Shown piece after piece: positions 25,073 to 35,500 of a DNA stretch of 64,000 bases. Within the stretch, counting starts at the first letter, position 1. Every line of letters starts with the position of its first letter. Where the stretch lies: NCBI RefSeq assembly GCF_006716745.1, contig NZ_VFPP01000001.1:4154001-4218000 (forward strand). Reading direction: 5' to 3'. A program made the translations under genes and the position numbers. The stretch comes from Saccharothrix saharensis. GTDB lineage: Bacteria > Actinomycetota > Actinomycetes > Mycobacteriales > Pseudonocardiaceae. The notes below the pieces were generated by a model that saw only the letters and a list, made by a program, of their open reading frames with translations, was not told the DNA's origin and ran no database searches.

Positions 25073-26203
25073 TTAGAACCAGTCCGCCAAACGCGGGACG
25101 CCAGGTGCCCCGACCAGCCGGTCGAGCAGCGCGCCGTCGCCGTCGAGCAGGCCGGCGCGGCGCAGCGCGTGGCTGTCGTGCAGCCCGCTGAACCACGGCC
25201 CGAGCGCCCGCGCGTGCAGCCGCACGGCACCGCTGCCACCGGGTTCGACGCGCACCGCGCCGTCCTCCACCACCAGCCGCTGCCGCCCGGCGTGCCACGG
25301 CGCGTGCTCGTCGACCACGTCCAGGTCCACCGCGGCGGGCTTCAGCCACGCCGCCGCGGGCCACCCGCGTGCCGCCACGGCCGCGGGCAGGTCCACCACC
25401 CTCAGCAGCCACACCGACGTGGTCACGGTGTGCTCGATCGCCCGGTTCGCCAGCAGGCCGGTCACAGCCGGGTCGGTCACCCGCACCCGCGCCCGGTCCA
25501 GCACCCCGGCCCAGCTGCCCAGTTGCCGCAACAGCCCCAGTTGCGTCACCCGGTCCCGCCCGACCAGGTCGTACACCCGCAGGCCGTCCCGGCTGCGCGA
25601 GGCCGTGAGGTAGCCGCGCACCTCGCCGTCGTGACCGGGCACCACCGACACCACGTCGAGCCGGAGCACGTCGGCCACGTCGACGGCGGGCGCGCTGCGG
25701 TCGACCAACCCGTTCACCGTGGACGCCAGGTCGGTGTAGCAGGCGTGCAGCGCCGTGAGGTCGCCCTCCTCGGCGGGCCGGGTCGCGACCGGCTCACCGG
25801 CGGGCATCCGGTCCAGCGGGAACTCCAGCCACTCGAACACGCCGCCCGCGTCCCAGCCGCGCGACCGGTAGACCGCCGGCACGGTCGCGTACAGCGCGGA
25901 CACCGCCTGCCCGCGTTCCCGCATGTCCCGCAGGGCCGCGTCCAGCAGCGCCCCGCCCACGCCGCGGCCCCGGGCCGAGGGGTCGACGGCCACCCCGCCG
26001 ACCCCGCCCATGGGCACGGTCGACCCGCCCCAGAACTGGTGGAACTGCGTGATCGTCAGCACGCCCGCCGCCCGCCCGTCCAGCTCGGCCAGCAGCCCGC
26101 GCCGACCCGGCTTCGCCGACGGCTCGCCGACGCCGCCGAACGCCACCCGGCGCAACCGGTCGGCCTGCTCGACGTCGTCGGCGCTCAGCTCGCGAACCCG
26201 CAC
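25073..26203 (-). CDS. Eis-like GNAT acetyltransferase
   Basis: 376 residues. An N-terminal GNAT domain has the acetyl-CoA pyrophosphate loop VDPSARGRGVGGALLDAAL (about 73-91), a second GNAT-like domain follows (about 140-270), and the C-terminal hundred residues are an SCP2-like domain ending in LADWF; the carboxyl-terminal Phe is the catalytic base in Eis proteins, and F376 is indeed last. Eis acetylates aminoglycosides and other amines. Aminoglycoside resistance in this host is an inference, not shown. Confidence 0.85.
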   Translation of the reverse strand: MRVRELSADDVEQADRLRRVAFGGVGEPSAKPGRRGLLAELDGRAAGVLTITQFHQFWGGSTVPMGGVGGVAVDPSARGRGVGGALLDAALRDMRERGQAVSALYATVPAVYRSRGWDAGGVFEWLEFPLDRMPAGEPVATRPAEEGDLTALHACYTDLASTVNGLVDRSAPAVDVADVLRLDVVSVVPGHDGEVRGYLTASRSRDGLRVYDLVGRDRVTQLGLLRQLGSWAGVLDRARVRVTDPAVTGLLANRAIEHTVTTSVWLLRVVDLPAAVAARGWPAAAWLKPAAVDLDVVDEHAPWHAGRQRLVVEDGAVRVEPGGSGAVRLHARALGPWFSGLHDSHALRRAGLLDGDGALLDRLVGAPGVPRLADWF

Positions 26204-26213
26204 GGGTTCCTGC

Positions 26214-27046
<833 letters not shown>

Positions 27047-27047
<1 letters not shown>

Positions 27048-27364
27048 CAGGCCACGACCTCCGCGGCGACCATGGCGACCAGCTCGACGCCGCCGATCTC
27101 GGCCAGGTTCGCGCCCGCCGCCTGCCACTCGGGCGTGCGGAAGGCGTCCTTCATCGCGTCGGCGGACTCGAAGTACATCTCGGCCACGATGTGCAGCTCG
27201 TGCTCGCCGAGGAAACCGGGCACGAAGACGCGCGTGACCTTGGCCACCTCGGCGCGGAGCAGGCCCGGCGTCCGCTCGACCAGCGGCAGGTGCGACGCGA
27301 AGTAGGCCTCGTCGAACGCCTCGACGTCGGCGGGCTTCCGGTACAGGGCGACGTACTTGACCAT
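27047..27364 (-). CDS. EthD-family small dimeric alpha-beta barrel protein
   Basis: 105 residues. Starts MVKYVALYRKPADVEAFDEAYF, ends with AGANLAEIGGVELVAMVAAEV; the pattern HLPLVERTPGLLRAEVAKV and MYFESADAMKDAF is typical of EthD proteins, which are ferredoxin-like dimers often paired with oxidative pathways. Translationally coupled to the hydroxyacyl-CoA dehydrogenase. Specific reaction unknown. Confidence 0.85.
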
Positions 27365-27418
27365 GTGACACCTTCCGTCCGGTTTCGCCTGGGAATGTAA
27401 CACCGGCACGATGGACGG

Positions 27419-28072
27419 GTGCGGATCATCCTGCTGCGCCACGGACAGAGCCTGGGCAACGTCGACGAGTTGGCGTACTGCCGCATCCCCGACCACGCCC
27501 TACCCCTCACGGAGCTGGGCGAACAGCAGGCCCGCGCCGCCGGGCCGCGGATCAGGGACCTCCTCGACGGCGGCCCGGTGGCGGTCTACGTCAGCCCGTA
27601 CGTGCGGACCAGGGCCACCCTGCGCAACCTCGAACTCGGCGACCGGGTGGAGCGCACGGTCGCCGAGCCGAGGCTGCGCGAGCAGGACTGGGGCAACCTC
27701 CAGGACCCCGTGCAGCAGGAGGTGCTCAAGCACCAGCGGCACGCGTTCGGGCACTTCTTCTTCCGGCTGCCCAACGGCGAGTCCGGCGCGGACGTGGACG
27801 ACCGCCTGGCCGCGTTCCTGACCGACCTGGAGACCCGGATGCAGGACCCGGCCCACCCCACCACGGCGCTCGTCGTCTCGCACGGCCTCACGATCCGGCT
27901 GCTGTGCCGCCGCCTGTTCGGCTGGAGCATCGAGCTGTTCGAGTCCCTGTCGAACCTGGAGACGTGCGAGCACCGCGTCCTGACCCGCGAGGACGGGACC
28001 TGGCGCCTGGACCGCCCGTTCGACCAGTGGCGGGCGTCCCCGGACGGCGAGACCCAGGGACCGCTCGCCTAG
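27419..28072 (+). CDS. Histidine phosphatase (phosphoglycerate mutase-like)
   Basis: 217 residues, GTG start. Catalytic RHG at R7-H8-G9 (ILLRHGQSLGNVDE), then YVSPYVRTRATL, acidic residue in EPRLREQDWGNLQ and second His in ALVVSHGLTIRLL. The family covers cofactor-dependent phosphatases of sugars, inositol phosphates or protein targets; substrate unknown. It is divergent from the EthD gene with 54 bases between. Confidence 0.88.
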   Translation: MRIILLRHGQSLGNVDELAYCRIPDHALPLTELGEQQARAAGPRIRDLLDGGPVAVYVSPYVRTRATLRNLELGDRVERTVAEPRLREQDWGNLQDPVQQEVLKHQRHAFGHFFFRLPNGESGADVDDRLAAFLTDLETRMQDPAHPTTALVVSHGLTIRLLCRRLFGWSIELFESLSNLETCEHRVLTREDGTWRLDRPFDQWRASPDGETQGPLA

Positions 28073-28222
28073 CCCGGCACGACCTCCGCGACCACGCACA
28101 CCACGTCGTCCGGGACCGCCGCCCGCGTCGGCCGGCCCGGACGGCCGGTGCGAGCACGCCGACGGTCACCGGCTCCGCGCGGCCCGACCGGGACCACCGT
28201 GCGGCTTCACCCGGGGTGGAGG

Positions 28223-28543
28223 TCACCCCACCGCGGAATCCACAACGGACGCCGACCGGTCGCGCACCAGACCGCTGAGCGACACGGCCGCCGCGACCGC
28301 CAGCACGGCCAGCGCGGGCCAGTCCGCCACCAGGTGCCCCTCGTCACCGACCACGAAGCTGCCGTACAAGCCCCAGCACTGCACCGCCGTGAGCGCCGCG
28401 CCGGCGACCGTCGTCCACCACGACACCACCGCCACCACGACCACCAGCAGCAGGAGGGCGAACACCGGCCAACTCCCCGCGAGCGCGGTCACCACCACGC
28501 CGCCCGCGAAACCCAGCGCGGACCCGTGCACCGTTCCGACCAT
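28223..28543 (-). CDS. Small hypothetical membrane protein
   Basis: 106 residues from the ATG at 28543. Four hydrophobic segments (about 6-22, 24-44, 46-66, 75-95), e.g. WPVFALLLLVVVVAVVSWW. Third codon positions are mostly G/C in this frame, supporting coding. No family recognised. It is convergent with the phosphatase and divergent from the BluB-like gene; the 150 bases between it and the phosphatase stop (28073-28222) hold nothing I can name. Confidence 0.55.
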   Translation of the reverse strand: MVGTVHGSALGFAGGVVVTALAGSWPVFALLLLVVVVAVVSWWTTVAGAALTAVQCWGLYGSFVVGDEGHLVADWPALAVLAVAAAVSLSGLVRDRSASVVDSAVG

Positions 28544-28627
28544 GACCGGCCATTCAACGCCCGGTTGAGACGCACACCACCCTCTCCGGGGCAGGTTCAC
28601 CGGATCGCGTGAGGCACGATCGTCCGA

Positions 28628-29260
28628 ATGAGCTTCTACGACGTCGTGCACCGCCGGAGGGACACCAGGGGCGAGTTCACCGGCGCCCCGATCCCGCCGG
28701 ACGTGCTGCGCCGGGTGCTCACCGCCGCGCACGCCGCGCCCAGCGTGGGCCTGTCCCAGCCGTGGGACTTCATCGTCGTGCGCGACGAGCACACCCGCCG
28801 CGCGTTCCGCGACCACGTCCACGCCGAGCGCAGCGTGTTCGCCTCCGAGCTGGACCCGCGCCAGGCCGAGCTGTTCGCCCGGATCAAGGTCGAGGGCATC
28901 CTGGAGTCCACCCTGGGCGTGGTCGTCACCTACGACCCCGACCGCGGCTCGCCGGCCGTCCTCGGCCGGCACGCGATCGCCGACGCCGGCCTGTACTCGG
29001 TGTGCCTGGCCATCCAGAACCTGTGGCTGGCCGCCACCGCCGAGGGCCTGGGCGTCGGCTGGGTCAGCTTCTACCGCGAGGACGTGCTGCGCCGGCTGCT
29101 GGACATCCCCCAGCCGCTGCGCCCGGTGGCCTGGCTGTGCGTCGGCCCGGTCGACTGCCTGCCCGACACCCCCGACCTCGAACGGCACGGCTGGCGCAAC
29201 CGGTTGCCCTTGGAGGAAGTCCTGCACGAGGAGCGGTACACACGACGTTCGGGCCGGTAG
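28628..29260 (+). CDS. bluB: BluB-like 5,6-dimethylbenzimidazole synthase / nitroreductase family
   Basis: 210 residues of the nitroreductase fold: RRDTRGEFTG (FMN phosphate-binding arginines), AHAAPSVGLSQPWDFIVV, IQNLWLAATAEGLGVGWVSFY and a C-terminal W-R. The spacing and the APSVGxSQPW and GVGWVSFY motifs are those of BluB, which cuts FMNH2 with oxygen to make the lower ligand of vitamin B12. No other cobalamin genes are in the window; a general nitroreductase remains possible. Confidence 0.8.
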   Translation: MSFYDVVHRRRDTRGEFTGAPIPPDVLRRVLTAAHAAPSVGLSQPWDFIVVRDEHTRRAFRDHVHAERSVFASELDPRQAELFARIKVEGILESTLGVVVTYDPDRGSPAVLGRHAIADAGLYSVCLAIQNLWLAATAEGLGVGWVSFYREDVLRRLLDIPQPLRPVAWLCVGPVDCLPDTPDLERHGWRNRLPLEEVLHEERYTRRSGR

Positions 29261-29322
29261 CCTGTGGTAGCCGTGCCGGCGGCGAGCGGTCCCGCGTACC
29301 CGCCTCGCCGAGTCGGAATGGA

Positions 29323-30837
29323 GTGTCAGCACGAGTGGAGCAGGCAACCGGACAGGTCCCGCAACTCGACCTTGAGGTCAAGGCGTTGCTGAACGCTGGC
29401 CGCCTGCCGGAGGCCAACACCCTGTTCGACCAGGTCGTCGGCCGCGTTCCACCGGGCGCCGACCGCTGGCAGCGCTCCGCCGTGCTGGTCAACCGCGCCA
29501 AGCTGGCCTGGCGGCTCGGCCGCATCCCGCTGGCCCTGGAGCTGGCCGCCGAGGGCTGGACCGACCTGGACGGCGAGCACGCCGACAACCCCGCCGCCGC
29601 CCGGGCCATGCACGCCCTCGCCTACCTGCTGGAAGGCATCGGCAACCGCCGCGCCGCCGTGGACATGCTCCGCCTGTCCGTCCAGGTGGCCCGCCGCGCC
29701 GCCGAGACCGATCCCGCCGCCGTCGAGGTCCTGGGTCACTGCCTGCAGGGCCTGGGCGGCACGCTGAACTTCCGCGCGATCTCCTCCGACCCCGACCGTG
29801 CCCCGGCGATCTTCGAAGAAGCCCGCGGCCACCTCAAGGAAGGCCTCGAACTGGCCCGCGACGAACAGATGCGCCGCGCCCTCCTCGCCGCCTACAGCCG
29901 CTCGCTGGCCGGCGTCGGCGAACTGGACCAGGCCGAGGAGAGCGCCCAGGAGGCACTGCGCCAAGCCCAGGAAGCCGGCGACAAGTGGGCCTCCGCCGTC
30001 GCGAGTTGGGTCCTCGCCGTCGTGCGCCGCGAACAGGGCGACCTGGTCCCCGCCCGCACGCTGGCCAGCCGCGCCGTCGCCGCCTCGGAGTCCATCAACG
30101 ACCCCTCCCTGCTGCTGCGGTTCTCCCTGGACCTGGCCGACATCTGCGCCGAGATGGGCGACCACGTGGGCGAGGCCACCGCGCTGCGCTGCTCCGTCGC
30201 GGCCGGGCGCACCGCCACCGAGACCCTCCAGGAAGGACTGGGACAGGCCCTCGAACAACGCCGGGTGGCCGTCCAGGCCCAACGCCTGGCCGTCGCCGCC
30301 CAGGAAGCCGCCGCCCGCGACCCCCTGACCGGCCTGGCGAACCGCCTCGGCCTGGAACGCGCCGCCGCCGGCCTGCTGGAGAACACCGCCGCCCGCGGCC
30401 GCGTCCCCTGGCTGGTCCTGGTCGACGTCGACCGCTTCAAGGGCGTGAACGACGACGCCGGCCACGCCGCCGGCGACGCCACCCTGCGCGAGATCGCCCA
30501 ACTCCTGCGCCGCGAGTGCCGCGCCGCCGACCTCGTCGCCCGCTGGGCAGGCGACGAGTTCGTCGTCCTCCTGGGGGACCAGGGCGGCACCACCCCGGAA
30601 GTGGGCCCGACCGTCGCCGAGCGCATCCGCGCCGCCGTCGACAGCCACGACTGGACCGTCGTCCTGGGCACCACCCGCCGCCCGACCGTGAGCATCGGCG
30701 TCGCCGCCGGACCGGCCAAACTGGACCAACTCTTCGCCGCCGCCGACATGGCCCTCTACCGCGCCAAGCGCCACGGCCGCAACCGCGTCGAAGTCGAACC
30801 CCACCCGATCGTCCCGGAGACCATCTCCGGCAACTGA
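29323..30837 (+). CDS. TPR-containing diguanylate cyclase (AGDEF variant)
   Basis: 504 residues from a GTG at 29323 (GGA six bases upstream); a GTG at 29335 is the alternative. Residues 15-330 are tetratricopeptide-type helices (LNAGRLPEANTLFDQVV, AYSRSLAGVGELDQAEESAQEAL). Then a GGDEF domain from about 336 (ARDPLTGLANRLGLER, DVDRFKGVNDDAGHAAGD). The signature is A409-G-D-E-F, and an inhibitory I-site RAAD lies at 400-403, exactly five residues upstream. AGDEF variants are active in some proteins. It is soluble, with TPRs as the likely protein-interaction input to c-di-GMP synthesis. Convergent with an orphan LuxR regulator across a strong terminator. Confidence 0.9.
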   Translation: MSARVEQATGQVPQLDLEVKALLNAGRLPEANTLFDQVVGRVPPGADRWQRSAVLVNRAKLAWRLGRIPLALELAAEGWTDLDGEHADNPAAARAMHALAYLLEGIGNRRAAVDMLRLSVQVARRAAETDPAAVEVLGHCLQGLGGTLNFRAISSDPDRAPAIFEEARGHLKEGLELARDEQMRRALLAAYSRSLAGVGELDQAEESAQEALRQAQEAGDKWASAVASWVLAVVRREQGDLVPARTLASRAVAASESINDPSLLLRFSLDLADICAEMGDHVGEATALRCSVAAGRTATETLQEGLGQALEQRRVAVQAQRLAVAAQEAAARDPLTGLANRLGLERAAAGLLENTAARGRVPWLVLVDVDRFKGVNDDAGHAAGDATLREIAQLLRRECRAADLVARWAGDEFVVLLGDQGGTTPEVGPTVAERIRAAVDSHDWTVVLGTTRRPTVSIGVAAGPAKLDQLFAAADMALYRAKRHGRNRVEVEPHPIVPETISGN

Positions 30838-30869
30838 CCCCACCGGCCCCGCGAAGAACCGGGCCCGGA

Positions 30870-30916
30870 GGCTCGATGTGGCATGGGGCCCGTGCAGGCC
30901 CATGCCACATCGAGCC
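30870..30916. terminator. Bidirectional terminator, 18-bp perfect stem
   Basis: Arms 30870-30887 and 30899-30916 are exact reverse complements (GGCTCGATGTGGCATGGG), loop 11 bases. It lies between the convergent diguanylate cyclase and NarL-type regulator genes and would stop both transcripts. No U-tract, as is normal in GC-rich actinomycetes. Confidence 0.85.
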
Positions 30917-30952
30917 GGAGCCGAGCCGCGACCGCGCGCCCCGAACCGGGAC

Positions 30953-31600
30953 CTACGCGATCAGCCCACCCCGGAACGCGACCAACGCCGCCTGCACCCG
31001 GTTCACCGCCCCGATCTTGCCCAACACCGACGACACGTACCCCTTCACCGTCGCCTCGGACAAGTGCAACGTCCCACCGATCTCCGCGTTCGACATGCCC
31101 TGTCCGATCAGGACCAACACCTCACGCTCCCGTTCGGACAACGACGCCAGCAGCCGCCGAGCCGGCTCGGCCGCCCGCTCGCCGTCCGCGACCGCCGCCA
31201 GCACCCGCGCGGCCACACCGGGGTCGAGCACCGCGCCACCCACCGCGAGGTCGCGCACGGCCCGGACCAGCTGCTCCGGTTCGGTGTCCTTCAACAGGAA
31301 CCCGGACGCGCCCAGCCGCAACGCCTCCGACACGTACTCGTCCACGTCGAACGTGGTCAGCATGGCGATCTTCGGCGGGTCCGGGATGGCGCGCAGCCTG
31401 CGCAACGCCATCAACCCGTCGGACGACCGCATCCGGATGTCCAGCAGCACGACGTGCGGGCGGTGCCGGCGGGCCAGGTCGGCCACCAGGTGCCCGTCGT
31501 CGCATTCGGCCACGACTTCCATGTCGCCTGCGCTGCTGAGGATCATGCGAAGGCCGGACCGGACGAGGTCTTCGTCATCGGCCAGCATCACCTTGATCAC
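30953..31600 (-). CDS. NarL/FixJ-type response regulator (orphan)
   Basis: 215 residues: receiver with D54 (VVLLDIRMRSSDG) and K in GFLLKDTEPEQL; C-terminal LuxR HTH with LSEREREVLVLIGQGMSNAEIGGTLHLSEATVKGYVSSVLGKIG. No histidine kinase gene is adjacent, so its partner is elsewhere or it is unpaired. Convergent with the diguanylate cyclase; 145 bases separate it from the amidase gene upstream. Confidence 0.93.
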   Translation of the reverse strand: MIKVMLADDEDLVRSGLRMILSSAGDMEVVAECDDGHLVADLARRHRPHVVLLDIRMRSSDGLMALRRLRAIPDPPKIAMLTTFDVDEYVSEALRLGASGFLLKDTEPEQLVRAVRDLAVGGAVLDPGVAARVLAAVADGERAAEPARRLLASLSEREREVLVLIGQGMSNAEIGGTLHLSEATVKGYVSSVLGKIGAVNRVQAALVAFRGGLIA

Positions 31601-31745
31601 GACGCCTCCCCGCGTTGGCGTTTCGTGTTCGTACTCGTTCAGCCTCGCGCACGAACACGCAAGCTGACGTTAATTCACCGTTATCTCACCACGACCGGGG
31701 GCGGGTTCAGCCTGTTCACAGTTGCCAGGACATCGTCGCCGCCGT

Positions 31746-32384
31746 TCACGCCACGCCCAACACCTGCGCGACTTCCTGACGCAACCTCGGCAGCAGGGCG
31801 TAGAGCCGGTCGCCCGGGCAGAGGGTGTCCCGGTAGTCCCGGTGGCCCTGGATCGCCGTCGGCGGTATGCCGTACTGCTCGCACGTGTAGACGCAGAACG
31901 ACACCAATGAGTCCCACTGCAACTTCGGCGGCTCCACGTCCATGTAGAGGCCTTCGTTCTCGATTCCGATGGCGGCCGTGTTCTGGCCGGGGCAGTGCGC
32001 GCCGACCACCACCCGGTCGCCCGCCCGCAGCGCGGCCAGGCTGCCGTGCCTGCCCTCCATCAGGAACCCGCCGCGGCTGTTGGTGAAGTGCTGGCCGGAG
32101 TCGATCCAGCCGTTGGTGTCCATGTGCAGGTTCTGAATCCACTTCGCGTTCGCGTACGCGGCCGCTTGCGAGTAGTCGGTGACGTTGGCCGACGCGGTGT
32201 GGTGGACGAGGATCCGCACCGGCCGCTCGTTCACAACGCTCGTCGGCTGCGCCGGCGGCCTCGCGCCCCAGTCGGCGCAGCCGCGGATGGGCAGTACGGG
32301 CGATCCGAGCGCCGGGGAAGCGCCCAACCCGGCCAGCACCCCGGCACCGGCGAGCCCGGTGAGCAGCGATCGACGTCGCATCAT
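31746..32384 (-). CDS. Secreted N-acetylmuramoyl-L-alanine amidase / PGRP-like protein
   Basis: 212 residues from the ATG at 32384 (a second ATG follows at 32381). The signal RRRSLLTGLAGAGVLAGLGASPALG suits Tat or Sec export. The amidase_2/PGRP fold shows zinc ligands and catalytic groups in ILVHHTASAN, FLMEGRHGSLAALRAGDRVVVGAHCPGQN, AIGIENEG and GHRDYRDTLCPGD. It probably cleaves peptide from glycan in peptidoglycan during growth or recycling. It is divergent from the penicillin-acylase-type gene. Confidence 0.9.
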   Translation of the reverse strand: MMRRRSLLTGLAGAGVLAGLGASPALGSPVLPIRGCADWGARPPAQPTSVVNERPVRILVHHTASANVTDYSQAAAYANAKWIQNLHMDTNGWIDSGQHFTNSRGGFLMEGRHGSLAALRAGDRVVVGAHCPGQNTAAIGIENEGLYMDVEPPKLQWDSLVSFCVYTCEQYGIPPTAIQGHRDYRDTLCPGDRLYALLPRLRQEVAQVLGVA

Positions 32385-32556
32385 GTGAATGTTTTTCCCA
32401 ACATCGCCATTACACGTCAAGCACCCACACCCGATCGATGGAACCCGGCCGACGGGACCCCTCGCCCGCCACCCACGAACGCGAAGGTCTTTCGCGAATC
32501 TGTAACCAGCCAGTAACGTGCGTCACACGATCCCTGCCTGGAAGGAGCTTCGCGTC

Positions 32557-35500
32557 ATGCGGAGAGCCGCCCGATCGCTAGCCGTGGTCGCACTCCTCAC
32601 CGCCGCGGCCGTCACCGTCCCCGCCTCCCCCGCCACCTCCCAGACCCCCGCCTCACCCGTCCGAACCACCGCGTTCGCCCCGGACGACCACTGCCTCGGC
32701 CAGTGCCACGACGTGCTGCCACCCGGCCAGAACGGCAACGCGACCCTCGCCGAGATCCTGGCCCACCGCGCCCTCGGCACCCGCCCGGCCCACTCGGCGG
32801 ACCAGCTGGGCCGCTACGACTCGCTCGTTTCCGGGTACGGCGGCCTGACCAACGACCAGCTCGGCCGGTTCTTCAACGACGCCTCGTTCGGCGTCCCGGC
32901 CGACCAGGTCGAGAGCACGATCAAGCCGCGCGCCGACGTCACGATCGTGCGCGACAAGGCCCTCGGCATGCCGCACATCTACGGGACGACCCGTTCCGGC
33001 ACCGAGTTCGGCGCCGGCTACGCCGCCGCGCAGGACCGGCTGTGGCTGATGGACCTGTTCCGGCACCTCGGCCGCGGCCGGCTGTCCGGGTTCGCCGGCG
33101 GGGCCGAGGGCAACCGGGCGCTGGAGCAGAGCTTCTACAGCCAGATCCCGTACACCGAGGCCGACCTCCAGGCGCAGATCGACCAGGTGGCCGCGCAGGG
33201 GCCGCGCGGCGCGCAGGCGTTGCAGGACGTCAAGGACTACATCGCGGGCATCAACGCCTACCTCACCACCTCCGTGAACAACCGCACGTTCCCGGGCGAG
33301 TACGTGCTGACCGGGCACGCCGACGCGATCACCAACTGGAACGACATCAAGCCGTTCCAGCCGACCGACCTGGTCGCGATCGCCGCCGTGGTGGGCGGGT
33401 TGTTCGGCGCGGGCGGCGGCGGCGAGGTGCAGAACGCGCTCGTCAAGCTCGCCGCCCAGAACAAGTACGGCGCGACGGTGGGCGACCGGGTCTGGCGGTC
33501 GTTCCGCGAGCAGAACGACCCGGAAGCCGTGCTGACCCTCCACAACGGACAGCGCTTCCCCTACGGCACCACACCGTCGTCACCCCAAGGTGTGGCGCTC
33601 CCGGACGACGGCGTGGTCACCCCCGAGCCCATGGTGTTCGACCAAACGACCACAGCGTCCTCCACAGTGGACACTCCGCCGGACCTCGAACCGCTCAAGG
33701 GGCTCTTCGCCGACGGCGTCCTCCCCCGCGACCTGCTCACCAAGAAGCACGGCATGTCCAACGCCCTGGTGGTCTCCGGAGCGCACACCGACACCGGCAA
33801 CCCGGTCGCCGTCTGGGGCCCGCAGACCGGCTACTTCGCCCCGCAGCTGCTGATGCTGCAGGAACTGCACGGCCCCGGGTTGCGGGCACGCGGCGTGTCG
33901 TTCGCCGGCGTGTCGATGTACGTGCAGCTCGGCCGCGGCATCGACTACTCGTGGAGCGCGACGTCGGCCGGTCAGGACATCACCGACACCTACGCCGTCG
34001 AGCTGTGCGAGCCGTCCGGCTCCGCGCCCACCGCGAACTCGCTGCACTACCGCTACCACGGCCAGTGCCTGCCGATGGAACGCCTGGAGCGCAGGAACTC
34101 CTGGAAGCCGACGGTCGCCGACCCGACGCCCGCCGGGTCGTACACCCTGGTCATGCACCGCACCAAGTACGGCCTGGTGCAGAGCCGCGCCAAGGTCGAC
34201 GGGAAGTTCGTCGCGTACACCTCGCTGCGCTCCACCTACCTGCACGAGGTCGACTCGATCATCGGGTTCCAGGAGTTCAACGACCCCGACGCGATCAAGT
34301 CGGCCGCGGACTTCCAGCGCGCGGCCGAGCACGTCGGGTACGCGTTCAACTGGTTCTACGTGGACTCCCGCGACACCGCGTACTTCAACTCGGGCGCGAA
34401 CCCGGTGCGCAAGGCGACCGTCGACCCGCACCTGCCGGTGAAGGCGGAACCCGCCTACGAGTGGGAGGGCTGGAACGCCGACCGCAACACGGCGACGTAC
34501 ACGCCGTTCGCACAGCACCCCAACTCGATCAACCAGGACTACTACATCAGCTGGAACAACAAGCAGGCGCAGGACTACTCCGCGTCCGGCTACGGCATGG
34601 GATCGGTGCACCGCGGCGACCTGCTGGACGACCGCGTGCGGCGGCTGATCGCCGACGGCAAGGTCTCCCGCTCCTCGCTCACCAAGGCCATGGCCGAAGC
34701 CGGCGTGGCCGACCTGCGCGCCGAACAGGTCCTCCCCGACCTGCTGCGGGTCCTCGACACCGCGCCGATCACCGACCCGGCGCTCGCCGCCGCCGTCACC
34801 AAGCTGCGCGACTGGCTGCGATCCGGTTCCCTGCGCAAGGAAACCACCCGCGGCAGCAAGACCTACGCCCACGCCGAGGCGATCCGCCTGCTCGACGCCT
34901 GGTGGCCGCGCCTGGTCGAGGCGCAGTTCAAGCCCGGCCTCGGCGACGCCCTCTACGGTCAGCTCACCCGTGCCGTCCAGGTCGACGAACCGCCGTCGGA
35001 CACGCACGGCTCCGCGCCGCACAAGGGCTCGTCGTTCCAGAACGGCTGGTGGAGCTACGTCGACAAGGACCTGAGGGCCGTCCTCGGCGACCGCGTGGAC
35101 GGCCCGCTCGCCGCCCGCTACTGCGGCAACGGGAACGTCGCGGCGTGCCGTCAAGCGCTCCTCGACAGCCTCAGCGCCGCCGCGGCCACCCCGGCCACCA
35201 CCACGTACCCCGGCGACGACTCGTGCGCCGCGGGCGACCAGTGGTGCGCGGACACCATCATCCACCGGGCCATGGGCGGCATCACGCACGACAAGGTGAA
35301 CTGGCAGAACCGGCCCACGTACCAGCAGGTCGTCCAGTTCCCGTCCCGCCGCGGTACCAGCCTGGCCAACCTCGCCACGGGCGCGACCGCCACGGCCAGC
35401 AGCCACGAACGCGGCTGGTACTCCTCGCCGCCGTCGCACGTCGTGGACGGCAAACCGGACACCCGGTGGGCCAGCGACTGGTCGGACCAGCAGTGGGTGC

